Below, one piece after another: positions 1-10,555 of a DNA stretch of 64,000 nucleotides. The notes below the pieces were generated by a model that saw only the letters and a list, made by a program, of their open reading frames with translations, was not told the DNA's origin and did not search any database. The translations under genes and the position numbers were made by a program. The DNA is from Zoroaster sp. YZ-2022 (lineage: Eukaryota; Echinodermata; Asteroidea; Forcipulatida; Zoroasteridae). Location of the stretch: contig CM055822.1 of NCBI GenBank assembly GCA_029582265.1, forward strand, positions 42,198,559 to 42,262,558, given 5' to 3'. Every line of letters begins with the position of its first letter. Position 1 is the stretch's first letter.

Positions 1-180
1 AATCGAAGTGCTAGTTTTATATTATCTCGGTGACTGAAAATAATATCCCACATGGTAAGGTCATAATTATCATTGCTGCTGCATAAATGAGCCAGTACGT
101 TTCAGTCACTGTGTTCATCTTAAAGTAGGACACTGATTCCATACCCTGTTGAAAGTCTGCTCTGGTCATGATATTTTAAT

Positions 181-480
181 AATTGTACCGTCCCCTAGAG
201 TATACATTCCAGCATAATTAATTTCCGCGAAGACAATTTCTGCCATTAATAAATGCCAGTACAATTAATTTAGAAAACATTTCTTTGCATCTATATTATT
301 AGTACTCGCGACTAGTTTGTATCATTTTCCCATTTATCAAAAACATTTTTTTCTCGTACCCAAGTACTTAATTTCAGCGACAACAATTTCTACCATTTAT
401 TAAAGCAAGTCTAGTAATAAATTAAGTAAAAACAAAACAAAAAACATTTTGGGAATAAGTGAATGGAATCAGTACACGAA
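181..480. repeat. Intronic duplication, copy 1
   Basis: Resembles 1081-1470 with many small indels: both have 'aattgtacc', 'gccattaata', 'caattaattt..gaaaac', 'atttctttg', 'ctatattattagtactcgc', 'taatttc.g.gacaaca' and 'aaaacatttt' or its equivalent in order. A segmental duplication inside the last intron visible here. Confidence 0.5.
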
Positions 481-539
481 TTTAAACGCTTATTTAATGG
501 GAAGATACAACATTGTTAATTACCTGATTATAAAATTAC

Positions 540-900
540 CGAATTATAATATAATATACGGCTGTTAGCTTGATGAGAAGTTAGTAGTGGTACCAATCTT
601 AGACATTTTGGTTAAGAGGTACTTGTGGTTTGGAGTTTGGGTTAATAATAATACGGTTAATAACAAGAACGTGTGCTGAAGTAACAGTGGTATAGTAGGG
701 AGGCTGTGCCGGGACTAGGCCACCCAAAGCTCAAATCATACGCGAATTAATAGTAGCCTACTATTGCGAATTAATGCAATACTATTGAGAATAAACTGGC
801 CGAGTATACTGTGCATTTCGCTTTGGTACGTGGATGGAACATGATTGTTCGGCTTTGAGTATTTCATAAAGCCAGGATAAAATATGATTTCTGCACTAAA
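540..900. repeat. Intron block shared with 59930-60375
   Basis: This stretch aligns by eye with 59930-60375: both have 'ataatatacg' followed by 'agcttgatg.gaagttg', then a 'cttgtgg' stretch, 'cggttaataacaag', 'ccgggacta', 'caatactattgagaataaa' and 'gtacgtggatggaacatga', in the same order. In both places it lies in the intron between the exon 3-type and exon 4-type exons of the PAN gene family. A short related piece also sits at 25268-25320. The likely cause is duplication of the gene, but a dispersed repeat is possible. Confidence 0.55.
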
Positions 901-1080
901 GAATTGCCATTATCTTATAATTTTTAGAACACAAATGCATATATAATTATGTGAGCGTACAGTGGCGATTCTTAACTGCAGAAAAAAACATCGCATGCAG
1001 GATCTGAGTTATCATGGTGATTTATACCGTAACCATGAGTAATTTCCATGACAAACATTTTTGCCTTATTCAAACGAGTT

Positions 1081-1470
1081 AATTGTACCCGTTTCCTTTC
1101 CAAAATATGTTAACATTTGTATACCGACCCCAGAGGTATACATGCAGGCATACTTACTTTCTGCTCTCGCGACGACAATAATGTTGCCATTAATACATGC
1201 TGTCAATTAATTTGGAAAACCGATTTGGAAACATTTCTTTGAATCCTATATTATTAGTACTCGCAAAAGTCCTTATTCAAATGAGTTTGTACCATTTTCC
1301 AGTTCCAAATTATCCAAAACAATTTATACCGTAACCAAGTCTGTACCTTCATGCAAACTTAATTTCTGTGACAACAAAATTTATTAAAGCCACTCTGACT
1401 AGTAATTAATTTATTACAAACAAAAACACGATTTTGGGCATAAATGCTTGGAATCGAATCTTGAACAGTA
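1081..1470. repeat. Intronic duplication, copy 2
   Basis: Second copy of the block at 181-480, about 900 bp downstream in the window and directly beside exon 3. No coding potential was seen in either copy. Confidence 0.5.
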
Positions 1471-1606
1471 CACGGAAGTCCCTTTTGTAAATCACTGTAA
1501 TTGTAAATTGCTGAAGTAATTGTAATCACCGAAGGTAAGATGTCGTGACGAGACTGAACATTTAACGTGAATAAAAATAATGACAGCAAAAACATGGTTG
1601 ACTTAC

Positions 1607-1770
1607 TCGTTTAATGTTCAGCTGCCCGCTGCTCCAAGCCTCAAACACTGTTTTGTTTCGAAAATTTCGCTTGACCTCCAGATCTTCGTTCCAGGTCAAG
1701 TTTGTCCACATATCGTAGAGTTGATCTCCTTTCCCTGCCAACCCTTTGAAAACTAGTTGCCATTCAGAAT
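1607..1770 (-). CDS. Exon 3 of the PAN/apple-domain gene
   Basis: A 164-bp exon between acceptor TTCTTTGCAG and donor GTAAGT. Entered in phase 1 it codes for 55 residues with no stop: DSEWQLVFKGLAGKG, then DQLYDMWTNL, ending in SSGQLNIKR in phase 0. The W-x-L-V-F-K start followed by Y-D-x-W is the opening of an uncharacterised C-terminal beta-rich region that I associate with PAN-containing proteins of marine invertebrates. The next exon of such proteins starts VKLSLY, as seen at 59699-59874. In this gene it must lie left of the window. No function can be assigned beyond an extracellular domain. Confidence 0.62.
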
Positions 1771-1810
1771 CTGCAAAGAAAAATAAGGGCACTGTAATTT
1801 GAAACTCTTA

Positions 1811-2000
1811 GCCAAATGTTATGTAAGCCAAATGTTATGTAAGCCAAATGTTATGTAAGCCAAATGTTATGCAAGCCAAATGTTATGTAAGTCAAATGTT
1901 ATCTAAGCCAAATGTTATGTAAGTCAAATGTTATGTAAGTCAAATGTTATGTAAGCCAAATGTTATGTAAGCCAAATGTTATGTAAGCCAAATATTATGT
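1811..2000. repeat. 16-bp tandem repeat
   Basis: About twelve copies of 'gccaaatgttatgtaa' with single-base variants (gcc/gtc, atg/ata, gt/ct/gc). It lies in the intron just upstream of exon 3. Copies are nearly identical, suggesting recent expansion. Confidence 0.9.
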
Positions 2001-2450
2001 AAGTACCTTTAATTAGCAGACAACTTTTAAATGAAACTTGCGTAGAGAAGTTTCTAGTACTTTCTTTCAGTGGTGACGTAATGTATAAACAAAATTATGA
2101 GAAAGATTAATTGTACACGCAAGTTTAGAATTTGCTAGAAGATAAAAGTGGGACACCTCTTCACAAAATTAACGGCTGTGTTAAGATATGTGTTGCCGAT
2201 GTCAGACAGTTGAATATTTCCCATTTGACCGTGAGTTTCATGGTGAGTCGTCCATAAGAGATTCTTATTATGGATGTTTTTGAACTTATGGACAGATTTA
2301 GTGATTTTTGTGCATGTTTGGAAATCACCGTATACTCGCCCATTGAAGTCACCAAGCTAGTCAATAATCGAACTGTGACTGTGAGAAGTTTCAAGCAGTT
2401 TTCAAGCCTCTGAGTGCTTGAAAAGAAAGGAGTGCCGTTTTAATGTGTAA
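2001..2450. other. No gene seen (intron)
   Basis: Plain AT-rich intron sequence. One 31-bp piece at 2003-2033 ('agtacctttaattagcagac' and on) recurs at 21914-21944 next to the LINE there, so it is a fragment of some dispersed repeat. Confidence 0.5.
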
Positions 2451-3705
2451 TTAGGTGTTCGAGCCACAGCGCGAACACCTCTTGATAATATTCGGTTTTT
2501 AGGTGTTCGAGCCACAGCGCGAACACCTCTTGATATTTTTTTATTTTTTATTATTTGTTTAATTTAATTTTTCTTCTCCTTCTTCTTCTTTTCGGTGAAT
2601 ATCCAGAGCAAAAATCATAGTTGCAGAGTTCACAGAACCTTAAAACTTCACACATAGTTAGACCTTAACATGTAGTTGTATCTTAAGTTGTGACGTCATA
2701 GTCAGGTCATCAGATATCGAATTAGACTCAATCAAAGTTTAATATTTCAAAAAATTATATCTCATGAACCACAAATGATATTTTCACAATATTTACACCA
2801 TGTTATAGATCTTGAATTATGTGATTTTTCGTACACAGATGTGACCCCAATCTGACCTTACTTCCTGTCCAAACCGGACGTCAAAGTTTAATATTAAAAA
2901 AAATCATATCTCAACAACCGCAAGAGGTAAATTCACAGTTTTTTCACCTTTGTACAGATTGTTAATTGTCAAAAATATGTTCAAAAACATAACCCCAATT
3001 TGACCTTTACTTCCTGTCCAAACCGGAAGTCAAAGTTTAATATTAAAAATATCATATCTCAACAACCACAAGGGGTAAATTCACAATCTTACCACCATTG
3101 CATAGATTGTTAATAATTGTTGAAAAATATTTACACAAAGGTGACCCCAATTTGACCTTATTCCTGTCCCAACCGGAAGTCAAAGTTTAATATTGAAAAA
3201 AATCATATCTCAACAACCACAAGGGGTAAATTCACAATCTTTCCACCATTGTTTAGATTGTTAATTGTCAATAAATATTTACACAAAGGTGACCCCAATT
3301 TGACCTTTACTTCCTGTCCAAACCGGAAGTCAAAGTTTAATGTTAAAAAAATATTTTCAAAATCGTACATTATTAGCGAGGACGACGGTTTCGTCAAAAT
3401 CATAGTTCGTATATGGAACTACACGAAAACGGGTTGTAAAAACTCGCCAAAGAAATAAATGCCTTCTCTCAAAGAATTTCGGTACCAAATTTGACCCTTA
3501 TGTAGCAGAACAGTTGTTTTTTACATTTGAACTGTTTTTTCAAGAATAAATAACGTGATTAAGTTCAAATCATTGAAATGGACTTCAAACAAATCATCAT
3601 ATTTTACAGGGTACTCTTTAATATGAAAAACAAATAATAATGCAAAGTTTCTTTAAAAAACATTGTGACGTCATCATCACTGCCCTGACAAAACTCGAAC
3701 ACCTA
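2451..3705. repeat. Inverted-repeat element with 150-bp internal tandem units
   Basis: The left end carries 'aggtgttcgagccacagcgc' twice in tandem (2452 and 2501). The right end reads 'actcgaacaccta' at 3691-3704, the reverse complement of the left tip. Between them, 2732-3370 holds four and a fraction copies of a 149-150 bp unit starting 'tcaaagtttaatatt' and ending 'tcctgtccaaaccggaag'. No protein is encoded. A short relative is at 44431-44735. Probably a non-autonomous DNA element; the family is not identified. Confidence 0.6.
2732..3370. repeat. 150-bp tandem repeat inside the inverted-repeat element
   Basis: Units begin at 2732, 2881, 3030, 3180 and 3330 (the last truncated). The middle copies share 'atatctcaacaaccacaagg' and 'ttcctgtccaaaccggaag'. 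The first copy is the most diverged. Confidence 0.85.
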
Positions 3706-4061
3706 TGTGTTTGTAATATCACAAACACTTCCATCTAGTTTAGATTATTTCCGATCATTGTGTAAAGGTTGATTTACACTCTGTCATAAGCCACTTTGTT
3801 AATTGTTGTTGTTGCAAATATCCAGTGTAAGCTTGTTCGAGTTCTAGAAATTTCTGGACCTCGCGAACATCGTAAATGATATCGCTGAAGGAATTGCTGG
3901 CTGTAACACAAACATCTGTTGAGGGGATGGGGGGGCAGTCGCGTAACTGATGGGATTTAGGATTTTCAGCGTAGGGGTGCACTTGAGGCATATTTTACAG
4001 GTAAGCTGTTGTAAACTGCTTACCTAAAGGGCCTGTCATATTAATGCACAAATAATGGTTA

Positions 4062-4102
4062 TTGGCCTTACGTTTCGAACCTAGCAGGTTTTTTCTCAAA
4101 GG
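4062..4102 (-). ncRNA. Hammerhead-like terminal motif of the PLE
   Basis: On the minus strand: a CTTTGAGA stretch, a perfect 5-bp stem AACCT/AGGTT with loop GCT, then CGAAACG and TAAGGCC. PLE termini are known to carry hammerhead ribozymes; the GAAA box and stem II are visible, but the CTGATGA box is degenerate, so it is unlikely to cleave. Confidence 0.35.
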
Positions 4103-4404
4103 CAAAATGAGACAGAATACAAACAAACATCAATACAGGAACACGAGAGTGAGCAGAAGATAGTCAGCTGTGAAATGAACACAAAAGAAAAATGTACAGA
4201 AAATAGAGTCAGGGTCTGCTCCTGGGATCAGATAAAGAGTGGATTACACAGTGAATGCTGGATAGAACTACCTTGAGTTTTTGGCTGGAAGAAGAGATTA
4301 TGAGATTAGTGAAAAGCGATGAGTCAGACAGAGGAATAAAAAAAGTAGACTAACAAGCAAAACAAATGTCTATAGAGAAAATAAAGGAGGAAAAACTTTA
4401 AATA

Positions 4405-4515
4405 TTAGTCATTCCCTTCCTGTATGTTGAGGCCATGGGGGTGAATGGTGTGGATACGCCTGATCCACATCTTATCTCTGTTGAGATGGTACCGATTTCC
4501 TGCGGTTAGCAAGCG
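4405..4515 (-). pseudogene. C-terminus of a PLE GIY-YIG protein
   Basis: Translated on the minus strand it reads RYHLNRDKMWIRRIHTIHP followed by HGLNIQEGND and a stop. The W-I-x-x-L/I-x-T-I-x-P-x-G-L-N-x-x-x-G ending is the same as that of the better preserved PLE at 15481 (HWIHQLKTL, PYGLNINTG), which closes the GIY-YIG domain in PLEs. Only this last part is left. Confidence 0.65.
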
Positions 4516-4599
4516 CATCAATGCCCTGTATTGTCATGTTGTTTTTTTGCAGTGAAAAAATAATGATAGGGAGGGCATGCACAGTGCTTGCCTTCTTCA

Positions 4600-5885
4600 T
4601 CAAGCCATCATTCACCAAGGGCAGATCAGCATGGGGCCCCGTAAATGATTTGATTTTCTCTGACGCAATATGAGCGTTTTAGGACCAAGATTGTGAAGTA
4701 TTCTAGCTAATGATGTATGTGAGTAGGCCCCCCACCTTTTAAATTCCCAGCCTACAACTATTTTGAGGGGGGGGTGGGCGGATTTTGGGGTCATCGGCAC
4801 CTTTACCCCCTGGATTTGCCCTTGTCCACGTAAGGGACCACCTTAAGGACATCTGAATCTGTTTGATTAAAAGCCTATCTTTAATAAATGTCATGGCCAT
4901 ACTATGCCTGCAGCATAACAAAAACCCGCTAATTAATTGTATAAGCTAAGCAAGATTGTTTACACGCTGAAGTTCACCTGAATAATAATGGACAAGCGCC
5001 TATACTGGCGATTAGTTTAATATTAAAATATTAATCAAATCAATTCGCTTGTGTTATCATTGCCTTCATGTTTACCTTCATTTTCAGTTTTGCATCAGCG
5101 TGGTTGGCTTCCCTTCAATTTCCCGTCACTTGGAAACTGCCAAGGCCTCATGCATCTTCATCATTACAACCCTTAATACATGGTTAAGTCAATTATTATC
5201 CCATCAAAATTGATATCGCTGTATATCAGTATTGCTGAATATTTATAATTGTAGCCTTGTGCCAAGAAGCATTGTACTCACTTGAATTTTTGCAATATTA
5301 TGCTGCATACAGTCAACATGGGAGGAACTGATTGGAATTGTGGAACCAACCTCACTCTCTCCTGAAACTTTGGTGTGTGTGGGGGCATGAAATCAGTGGC
5401 GGATCTAAGATTTGGCCAATTCGGTGGCTTACATGCACTGGGTCGCACACCCTCACCCCCTTTAGACACAATATTTGAGGTAAAACATTTTGTGAGTCGG
5501 TAAATTTAATTTGCTTTATATCATTTCCACCATGCAAATCATTTAAAGGCTGTAATATGGTCCTATTCAGTACCATTGTCTTGGGCCATCAAAACGAGGG
5601 CATTATACTGTACCTAAACTCTAAAAAGTGGAATACACAATTTATGCAGGCGCGGTTCTTGAGGGTGGGGCTATAGCCCGTACAGTTTATCATGCTTAAA
5701 TTCAAATCTCTCAACATTAGACGGAGAAAGATTTGATAAGCGAGTTCAATTTTTTTTTATTCTTTATCTGTGATTCTTACAAAGAGAATAAAAGGATGTC
5801 TTGGAATTCCCTAACTCGACTTGACTCAATCACTTCAAATATCCTACAGTGATGGCTAACTATTTCATGCGGTACAAATACGAGA
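4600..5885. other. No gene seen
   Basis: Mixed sequence with G-rich runs (4764-4777) and no open frame that resembles a protein. Phrases such as 'cagtggcggatctaagattt' look like decayed dispersed repeats. Confidence 0.4.
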
Positions 5886-6048
5886 ACAGTAATAATAATA
5901 ATAATAATAAAGATTTTTAGCGCGCACATATCCACCCTGCTGGGCGCTCAAGGCGCGGAAACAAAGAAAAAACATTAATACGAACAATATACAATGATAG
6001 CATAGGGAAAACAAATTATGTACCGAGATACATGTACCTACAATGCAA

Positions 6049-6540
6049 TTACAAATATACATCATCTTTGAAGAGTTGTGACATAAGATGAGTTTTAAGC
6101 ATCGACTTGAATCTGGTTATACTATGACAAGATTTGAGTTTAGTTGGAAGATGATTCCAGAGTCTCGGAGCTGCGACAGAAAACGACCTATCACCCCAGT
6201 TCCGTTTTGAAGTTGGTTCCTTGAGGAGTGACATGTTGCTGGAGCGCAAATTGCGTGATGGAGTGTAGACTTTAAGTAGTTCAGAAATATAAATTGGAGC
6301 AATGTTATTAAAAGATTTGTGAACAATTAGCATAAGTTTAAAAACAATTCTCTGTGAAACAGGAAGCCAGTGCAGTTCTTTCAAGATTGGCGTGATATGG
6401 CATGACTTTCTGGACAAAGTCACAACACGAGCTGCTGTGTTTTGTATGTGCTGAAGACGAGATATTTGATTCTGCGGAAGACCGTAAAGGAGAGCATTCC
6501 CGTTATCGAGCCGTGACGTGACAAATGCATGTATAATTTC
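6049..6540 (-). pseudogene. LINE ORF2 C-terminal region
   Basis: Starts near IIHAFVTSRLDNGNALLYG (about 6540) and runs through KSCHITPILKELHWLPV and RNWGDRSFSVAAPRLWNHLP to a stop at 6049. This conserved tail follows the RT in this LINE clade. The matching part of the second copy is at 21361-21869. Confidence 0.8.
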
Positions 6541-6550
6541 CTAATTCGGC

Positions 6551-7126
6551 TTATATTTCTGATATGAAATGATGATATGCGAAAAATGTTGGTTTTAAAG
6601 TCATTGTCGAGTCAAATATAACACCCAAATTACGTGCATGTAATGAGGGGGTTATCTGCGAGTCACCAATTGTAATAAATGGAAGAGTAACTTTAGACAA
6701 TTGCTGACGTGATCCAAATAGAACAAATTCTGTTTTTTCATCGTTCAATTTCAGGAAGTTTTGTCTCATCCAACTTCGAATCTCTTGAATACATTTCTCC
6801 AGTGTTGTAATGCAGGAATCGGCAGGTTCTTGAGAGGATTTAAAAGTAATGTAAAGCTGCGTGTCATCAGCGTAAACATGGTAATTTAAATTATACTTCA
6901 AAATGATATCACGAACTGGAAAGGTATAAACAGTAAACCACTGTGGGCCGAGCATAGAGCCTTGGGGTACAGAATAGTCAAGAGTAACAGGCTCGGAGAT
7001 AGCGTTACCAATACAAACATGCTGAGGCCTATTTAAAAGGTAGGACTTACACCAATCCAGGGCTGTGTCACGTATTCCAAGATGATATTGAAGGCGGGAG
7101 AAGGATTTTATGATCGACAGTGTCAA
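6551..7126 (-). pseudogene. LINE reverse transcriptase, catalytic part
   Basis: Contains VPQGSMLGPQWF (motif B), HVYADDTQLYI (motif C, catalytic YADD intact), LKLNDEKTEFVLFGS and ARNLGVIFDSTMTL. It continues the 7068-7695 block after a frameshift. The end differs from the relative at 21.3 kb, with about 25 codons missing before the next block. Confidence 0.85.
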
Positions 7127-7695
7127 AAGCGGCGCTTAAGTCTAACAAAACTAATGCAGTGATTTTCCCCTCATCCATGGCAGATAAAATGTCATTGTTG
7201 ACGCGAAGAAGGGCAGTTTCCGTTCCATGAAATGGTTTGTAGGCTGACTGAAATGTGTCCGACAGGTTATTAGCACGAACATGGTCAGAGATCCGTGATG
7301 AAACAACTCGCTCGATTGTTTTTCCAAGGTACTTTAAATTCGCTACTGTTCGGTAATTTTTGAAACCTTCCTTGTCCAAATTGGGTTTCTTTAGGAGTGG
7401 TTTAACATGAGCAACCTTCTGGCTATTAGGGAAACAACCGGAAGAAAGAGATCTGTTTACAATAATTGTGATATACTTAGCAAACACATCAATATTTTGT
7501 TTTATTAGCGAAGTTGGCACTGTATCAAGTTCACATGATTTTGATGGCGATTTCATGATGAGTTTCTTGATCTCCGTAACACTAGTAGGCTCAAACATGG
7601 ACAGTCTACATTGTGGATCCTTGCGTGATGGTGTTTGTGATAGAATGGCAGGTACTGAGGGAAAAGAACGACGGATATTCTCAATTTTTGTTGGT
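7068..7695 (-). pseudogene. LINE reverse transcriptase, N-terminal half
   Basis: The frame runs in from KIENIRRSFPSVPAIL (about 7690) to MFEPTSVTEIKKL and on through KNYRTVANLKYLGKTIERV and LVLLDLSAAFDTVDH. The last is RT motif A with its first catalytic aspartate. A one-base loss at about 7095, within 'cttctcccgcc', throws the frame into the next block (6551-7126). The family is CR1/L2-like judged by these motifs. Confidence 0.85.
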
Positions 7696-7727
7696 CAGTG
7701 TTGGTCAGTGTTGGTCAGTGTTGGAAA
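7692..7727. repeat. 10-bp tandem repeat
   Basis: Three and a half copies of 'ttggtcagtg' exactly at the truncation point of the LINE. Confidence 0.8.
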
Positions 7728-7729
7728 AC

Positions 7730-8326
7730 CCCCACACCCCTATGGTAAAAACCTTTATAACGACAAATTCAAAGCGCTCAACATTGGGGAAAGATGGACT
7801 TGTCACTAGGCGCGTAGCCAGCCTTCTTAGTGTGGCGGGCAAAGTAATTTTTTTGTTCCCCATTTAAGGTTCAGAGGATTTAAATTATGACCTTTCATGA
7901 CATCATGTGTTGGCCCTACTCTTCAGTTACGCTGCAGGAATTGTAATGAAAATTACTAATTAATATACACATCACATCCCCACCCACCCAAGATATCAGC
8001 CAGTCACTATAGACTAGAGTCAGAACGAGCCAGATTTGATTATGCTCACTCGTTACTTCATACATTGTTAGCGACTGGGACCGAGATTACGGGATTTGTG
8101 GAGTTGGCCTTCATGTTAGAACTTGAACGCGCCACACAAGCGTTAGCCTTGACCAAGGCGCGTCGGAATGGTTTGGTCATCATCACAGATCACAACGCCT
8201 CCATCTCAGAAATTGAACCAAACTATTAACTCTAACCCTAACCCTGACCCTAACCCAATTTGCGGACTGATATCAGAGTAGCTGGTCGCAAAAATATTTT
8301 GCTAGTAAATTTACCGAGACAACTCT
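7730..8326. other. No gene seen; short telomere-like tract
   Basis: Unremarkable sequence. 8228-8257 reads 'aaccctaaccctgaccctaaccc', four imperfect copies of the animal telomere unit CCCTAA. This is too short to be more than an interstitial telomere-like tract. Confidence 0.45.
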
Positions 8327-8420
8327 AATATGACCAGACAAATTTACTTGGTTTTTTCCAAAACATTTTCATCAAAATCACAAGGGATAAGCTTGGTGTT
8401 TATATATTTTTGTGATTTAT

Positions 8421-8478
<58 letters not shown>

Positions 8479-8541
8479 CCAAAACATTTTCATCAAAATC
8501 ACAAGGGATAAGCTTGGTGTTTATATATTTTTGTGATTTTT

Positions 8542-8604
<63 letters not shown>

Positions 8605-8681
8605 TATAAACACCAAGCTTATCCCTTGTGATTTTGATGAAAATGTTTTGGAAAAACAAAGTAAATTTGTCAGGTCATATT
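8327..8681. repeat. Palindromic AT-rich element
   Basis: The left arm starts 'aatatgaccagacaaattta' and carries 'ccaaaacattttcatcaaaa' then 'cacaagggataagcttggtg'. The right arm (8608-8681) is its reverse complement, ending 'gtaaatttgtcaggtcatat'. A second direct copy of the inner arm lies at 8477-8545. The arms are separated by (AT)n tracts (8426-8475 and 8546-8606). Likely a foldback or MITE-like element; it codes for nothing. Confidence 0.75.
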
Positions 8682-8689
8682 GCTTTAAC

Positions 8690-8970
8690 CTGTTCATTTT
8701 TCAGGTATTTGCTTTAAACCGTTCTCTCCACAGCTCTTTGTATAAACCCGTTCTCTTTCCAGGTATTTGTATTAACCCGTTCTCTTTTCAGGAAATTGCA
8801 TTAACCCGTTCCCTTTTCAGGTAATTAATAACCCTTTCTTTTTCCAGGTATTTGTATTAACCCGGTCTCTTTTCAGGTATTTGTATTAACCCGTTCTCTC
8901 CACAGATCTTTGTATTAACCCGTTCCCTTTTCAGGTATTTGTATTAACCTGCTCTCTCCACAGCTCTTTC
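8690..8970 (+). repeat. PLE-associated minisatellite, array 1
   Basis: About ten units of 26-29 bp, read in the direction of the PLE fragment that follows. The core is 'ttaacccgttctcttttcag' then 'gtatttg'; a variant ends 'ctccacagctctttg'. It lies directly upstream of the PLE 5' end, as does the array at 13315-14310 next to the other 5' end, so the array travels with the element. Confidence 0.85.
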
Positions 8971-9006
8971 CAACCTTTTCTATACATATAATGTACACAT
9001 TGTATA

Positions 9007-9797
9007 TTGCTTTTCTCTATGTCATCGCTTAATACTAAATGCCTTTTCCAAAAGTTGCGCAAACTTGAGGAAAAGAGAGTACGTTACCTATCTCACCTTG
9101 ATAATTACCGTTTCTATCGTTTATCCCGTATTCTACCCAAGGGTCTCAAAATCAAATGCAGCCCCTCCTTCCGGGACCTAGACCCGACATTCAGTAAGAA
9201 ATGGAATGACACACTAACCAAGACTTCGTTCCATTTACTTGAACTTCTCGAAACCCAATGCCTAAAATGCATTGACAAGCAGTCACTTGATATTGAGAGT
9301 ACAGAATCTCAATTAAAAGTGGCTTGCTCTAATGATCATGAATGGGACCATTTCCAAGCCATTCTTTCCTCCAACATTAAGCACCTTCGTTTCTCCCTAC
9401 AACGCCACCAGGACAAGAAACACTGTAATGTCCAGGTTAACCATAAGAAATACCTGTACAGGCGTTTCCATAAGGTCACCAATAAACCCTCTGGTAACAA
9501 CACCCCTAACCCACCAACACATACTGTAATTAATCTTAATCGTAATCAATCTTAATTAATCTGTAATTAATGCAGTCTGATACTGCACTCAGTGATCCCC
9601 AGGTTAAATTGCTCTCAAGGGGTCTTAAGTTTTGCCCCACACCCAAGGAACATAATCAACTCTCAATCCAACAGGACATAGCCCACTTCAACCGCAGACT
9701 ACGACTCCGTGAATTCTTTCACGTCGAGCCTCCCACAGACGACGAGACCCCAGATGACAGTCCCACTGGCGGGGCCTGCAGCCGCAACCGCTTCAAA
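9007..9797 (+). pseudogene. PLE protein, N-terminal fragment
   Basis: Starts MLFSMSSLNTKCLFQKLRKL and matches the first 250 or so residues of the minus-strand PLE (11747-13291), including NDHEWDHFQAILSSN and RLRLREFFHVEPPTDDETPD. A stop and a frameshift lie around 9553-9570, where there is a small 'aatcttaatcgtaatcaatc' duplication. At 9797-9812 a T-run joins it to the 3' tail of the inverted copy, so it is cut off before the RT. Confidence 0.8.
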
Positions 9798-9812
9798 GAA
9801 ATTTTTTTTTTT

Positions 9813-9905
9813 TTTTTTAAGCCTTACAAATTGAGGAGTTGGTGTGTGGGTGTAAATAGCTAAATTAAAATAGTCCTATGAGAGACAGTTGGAAAAAATG
9901 TAAAA
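9813..9905 (-). mobile_element. PLE 3' tail, inverted and truncated
   Basis: The reverse complement matches 15665-15748, the 3' tail of the plus-strand PLE ('tctctcata.aactattttaa', 'ctatttacacccacaca'). It is the 3' end of the minus-strand PLE whose coding region is at 10533-13291. It lacks the terminal hammerhead-like part, having been joined to the 9007-9797 fragment. Confidence 0.7.
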
Positions 9906-10555
9906 GTATACAAGATAAGATAAAGCTGTGGAGAGAACGGGTTAATACAAATACCTGAAAAGAGAGCGGGTTAAAACAAATGCCTGAAAAAAGGAACGGG
10001 TTAATACAAATAATTGAAAAGAGAACGGGTTATAAAACAAATGCCTAAAAAAAAGAACGGGTTAATAGAAATACCTGAAAGGAGAACAGGTTAATACAAA
10101 TACCTGAGAAAAGAACAGGTTAATAAAAACACCTGAAAAAGAACGGGTAAATACAAAGAGCTGTGGAGAGAACGGGTTAATACAAATACCTGAAAAGCGA
10201 GCAGGTTAAAACAAATGCCTGAAAAAAAGAACGGGTTAAAGCAAATACCTCAAAAAAGAACAGGTAAAAGCAAATGTATATATGAAAGGGAACAGGTAAA
10301 AGCAAATATATATATATGAAAAGGGAACAGGTTAAAGCAAATACCTGAAAAAGGAGCAGGTTAAAGCAAATACCTGAAAAAGGAGCAGGTTAAAGCAAAT
10401 ACCTGAAAAAAGAACAGGTTAAAACAAATAGCTGAAAAAACAGGTTAAAGCAAATACCTGAAAAAGGAACAGGTTAAGACAACTACCTGAAAATAGAACA
10501 GGTTAGGACAAAAATCCTGAAAAAATTAAATGTTACAACAAATGCCTGGAAATAG
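9906..10555 (-). repeat. PLE-associated minisatellite, array 2
   Basis: More than twenty units of the same 26-29 bp repeat, seen here as 'gagaacgggttaatacaaat' followed by 'acctgaaaa'. It lies between the GIY-YIG stop and the 3' tail of the minus-strand PLE. Two short (TA)n expansions occur at 10275-10316. Confidence 0.88.

Larger units (their letters stand above)
4058..4560 (-). mobile_element. 3' end of a degenerate Penelope-like element
   Basis: Read on the minus strand this contains the last residues of a GIY-YIG endonuclease domain (4405-4515), an AT-rich 3' UTR and a terminal motif with a hammerhead-like core. It is a different PLE family from the one at 9-16 kb. The reverse transcriptase and most of the endonuclease are missing, so this is a 5'-truncated relic. 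Confidence 0.65.
5890..7695 (-). mobile_element. CR1/L2-type LINE, 5'-truncated
   Basis: Minus-strand non-LTR retrotransposon. It keeps the reverse transcriptase and C-terminal region plus a 3' UTR ending in (TTA)n at 5891-5909 (plus-strand taa repeats). The 3' tail includes 'gcgccttgagcgcc' and 'gtgcgcgc', which recurs in the SINE at 62299-62645. The endonuclease is missing, so the copy was truncated at about 7695, where a short 'ggtcagtgtt' tandem repeat starts. A related copy is at 20500-21870. Confidence 0.85.

Noticed and set aside
1811..2000. Possible CRISPR array
   Set aside because: Contiguous 16-bp tandem units without spacers, in an animal intron.
3755..3991. 78-codon minus-strand frame with helical look (EVQKFLELEQAYTGYLQQQQ)
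   Set aside because: Protein-like composition but no flanking splice sites in the right phase and no family; left out as unsupported.
8228..8257. Telomere or chromosome-end signal
   Set aside because: Only four degenerate units; a real telomere or interstitial block would be longer.
8330..8609. Frames of repeated YIYIYI
   Set aside because: Translation of (AT)n microsatellite.
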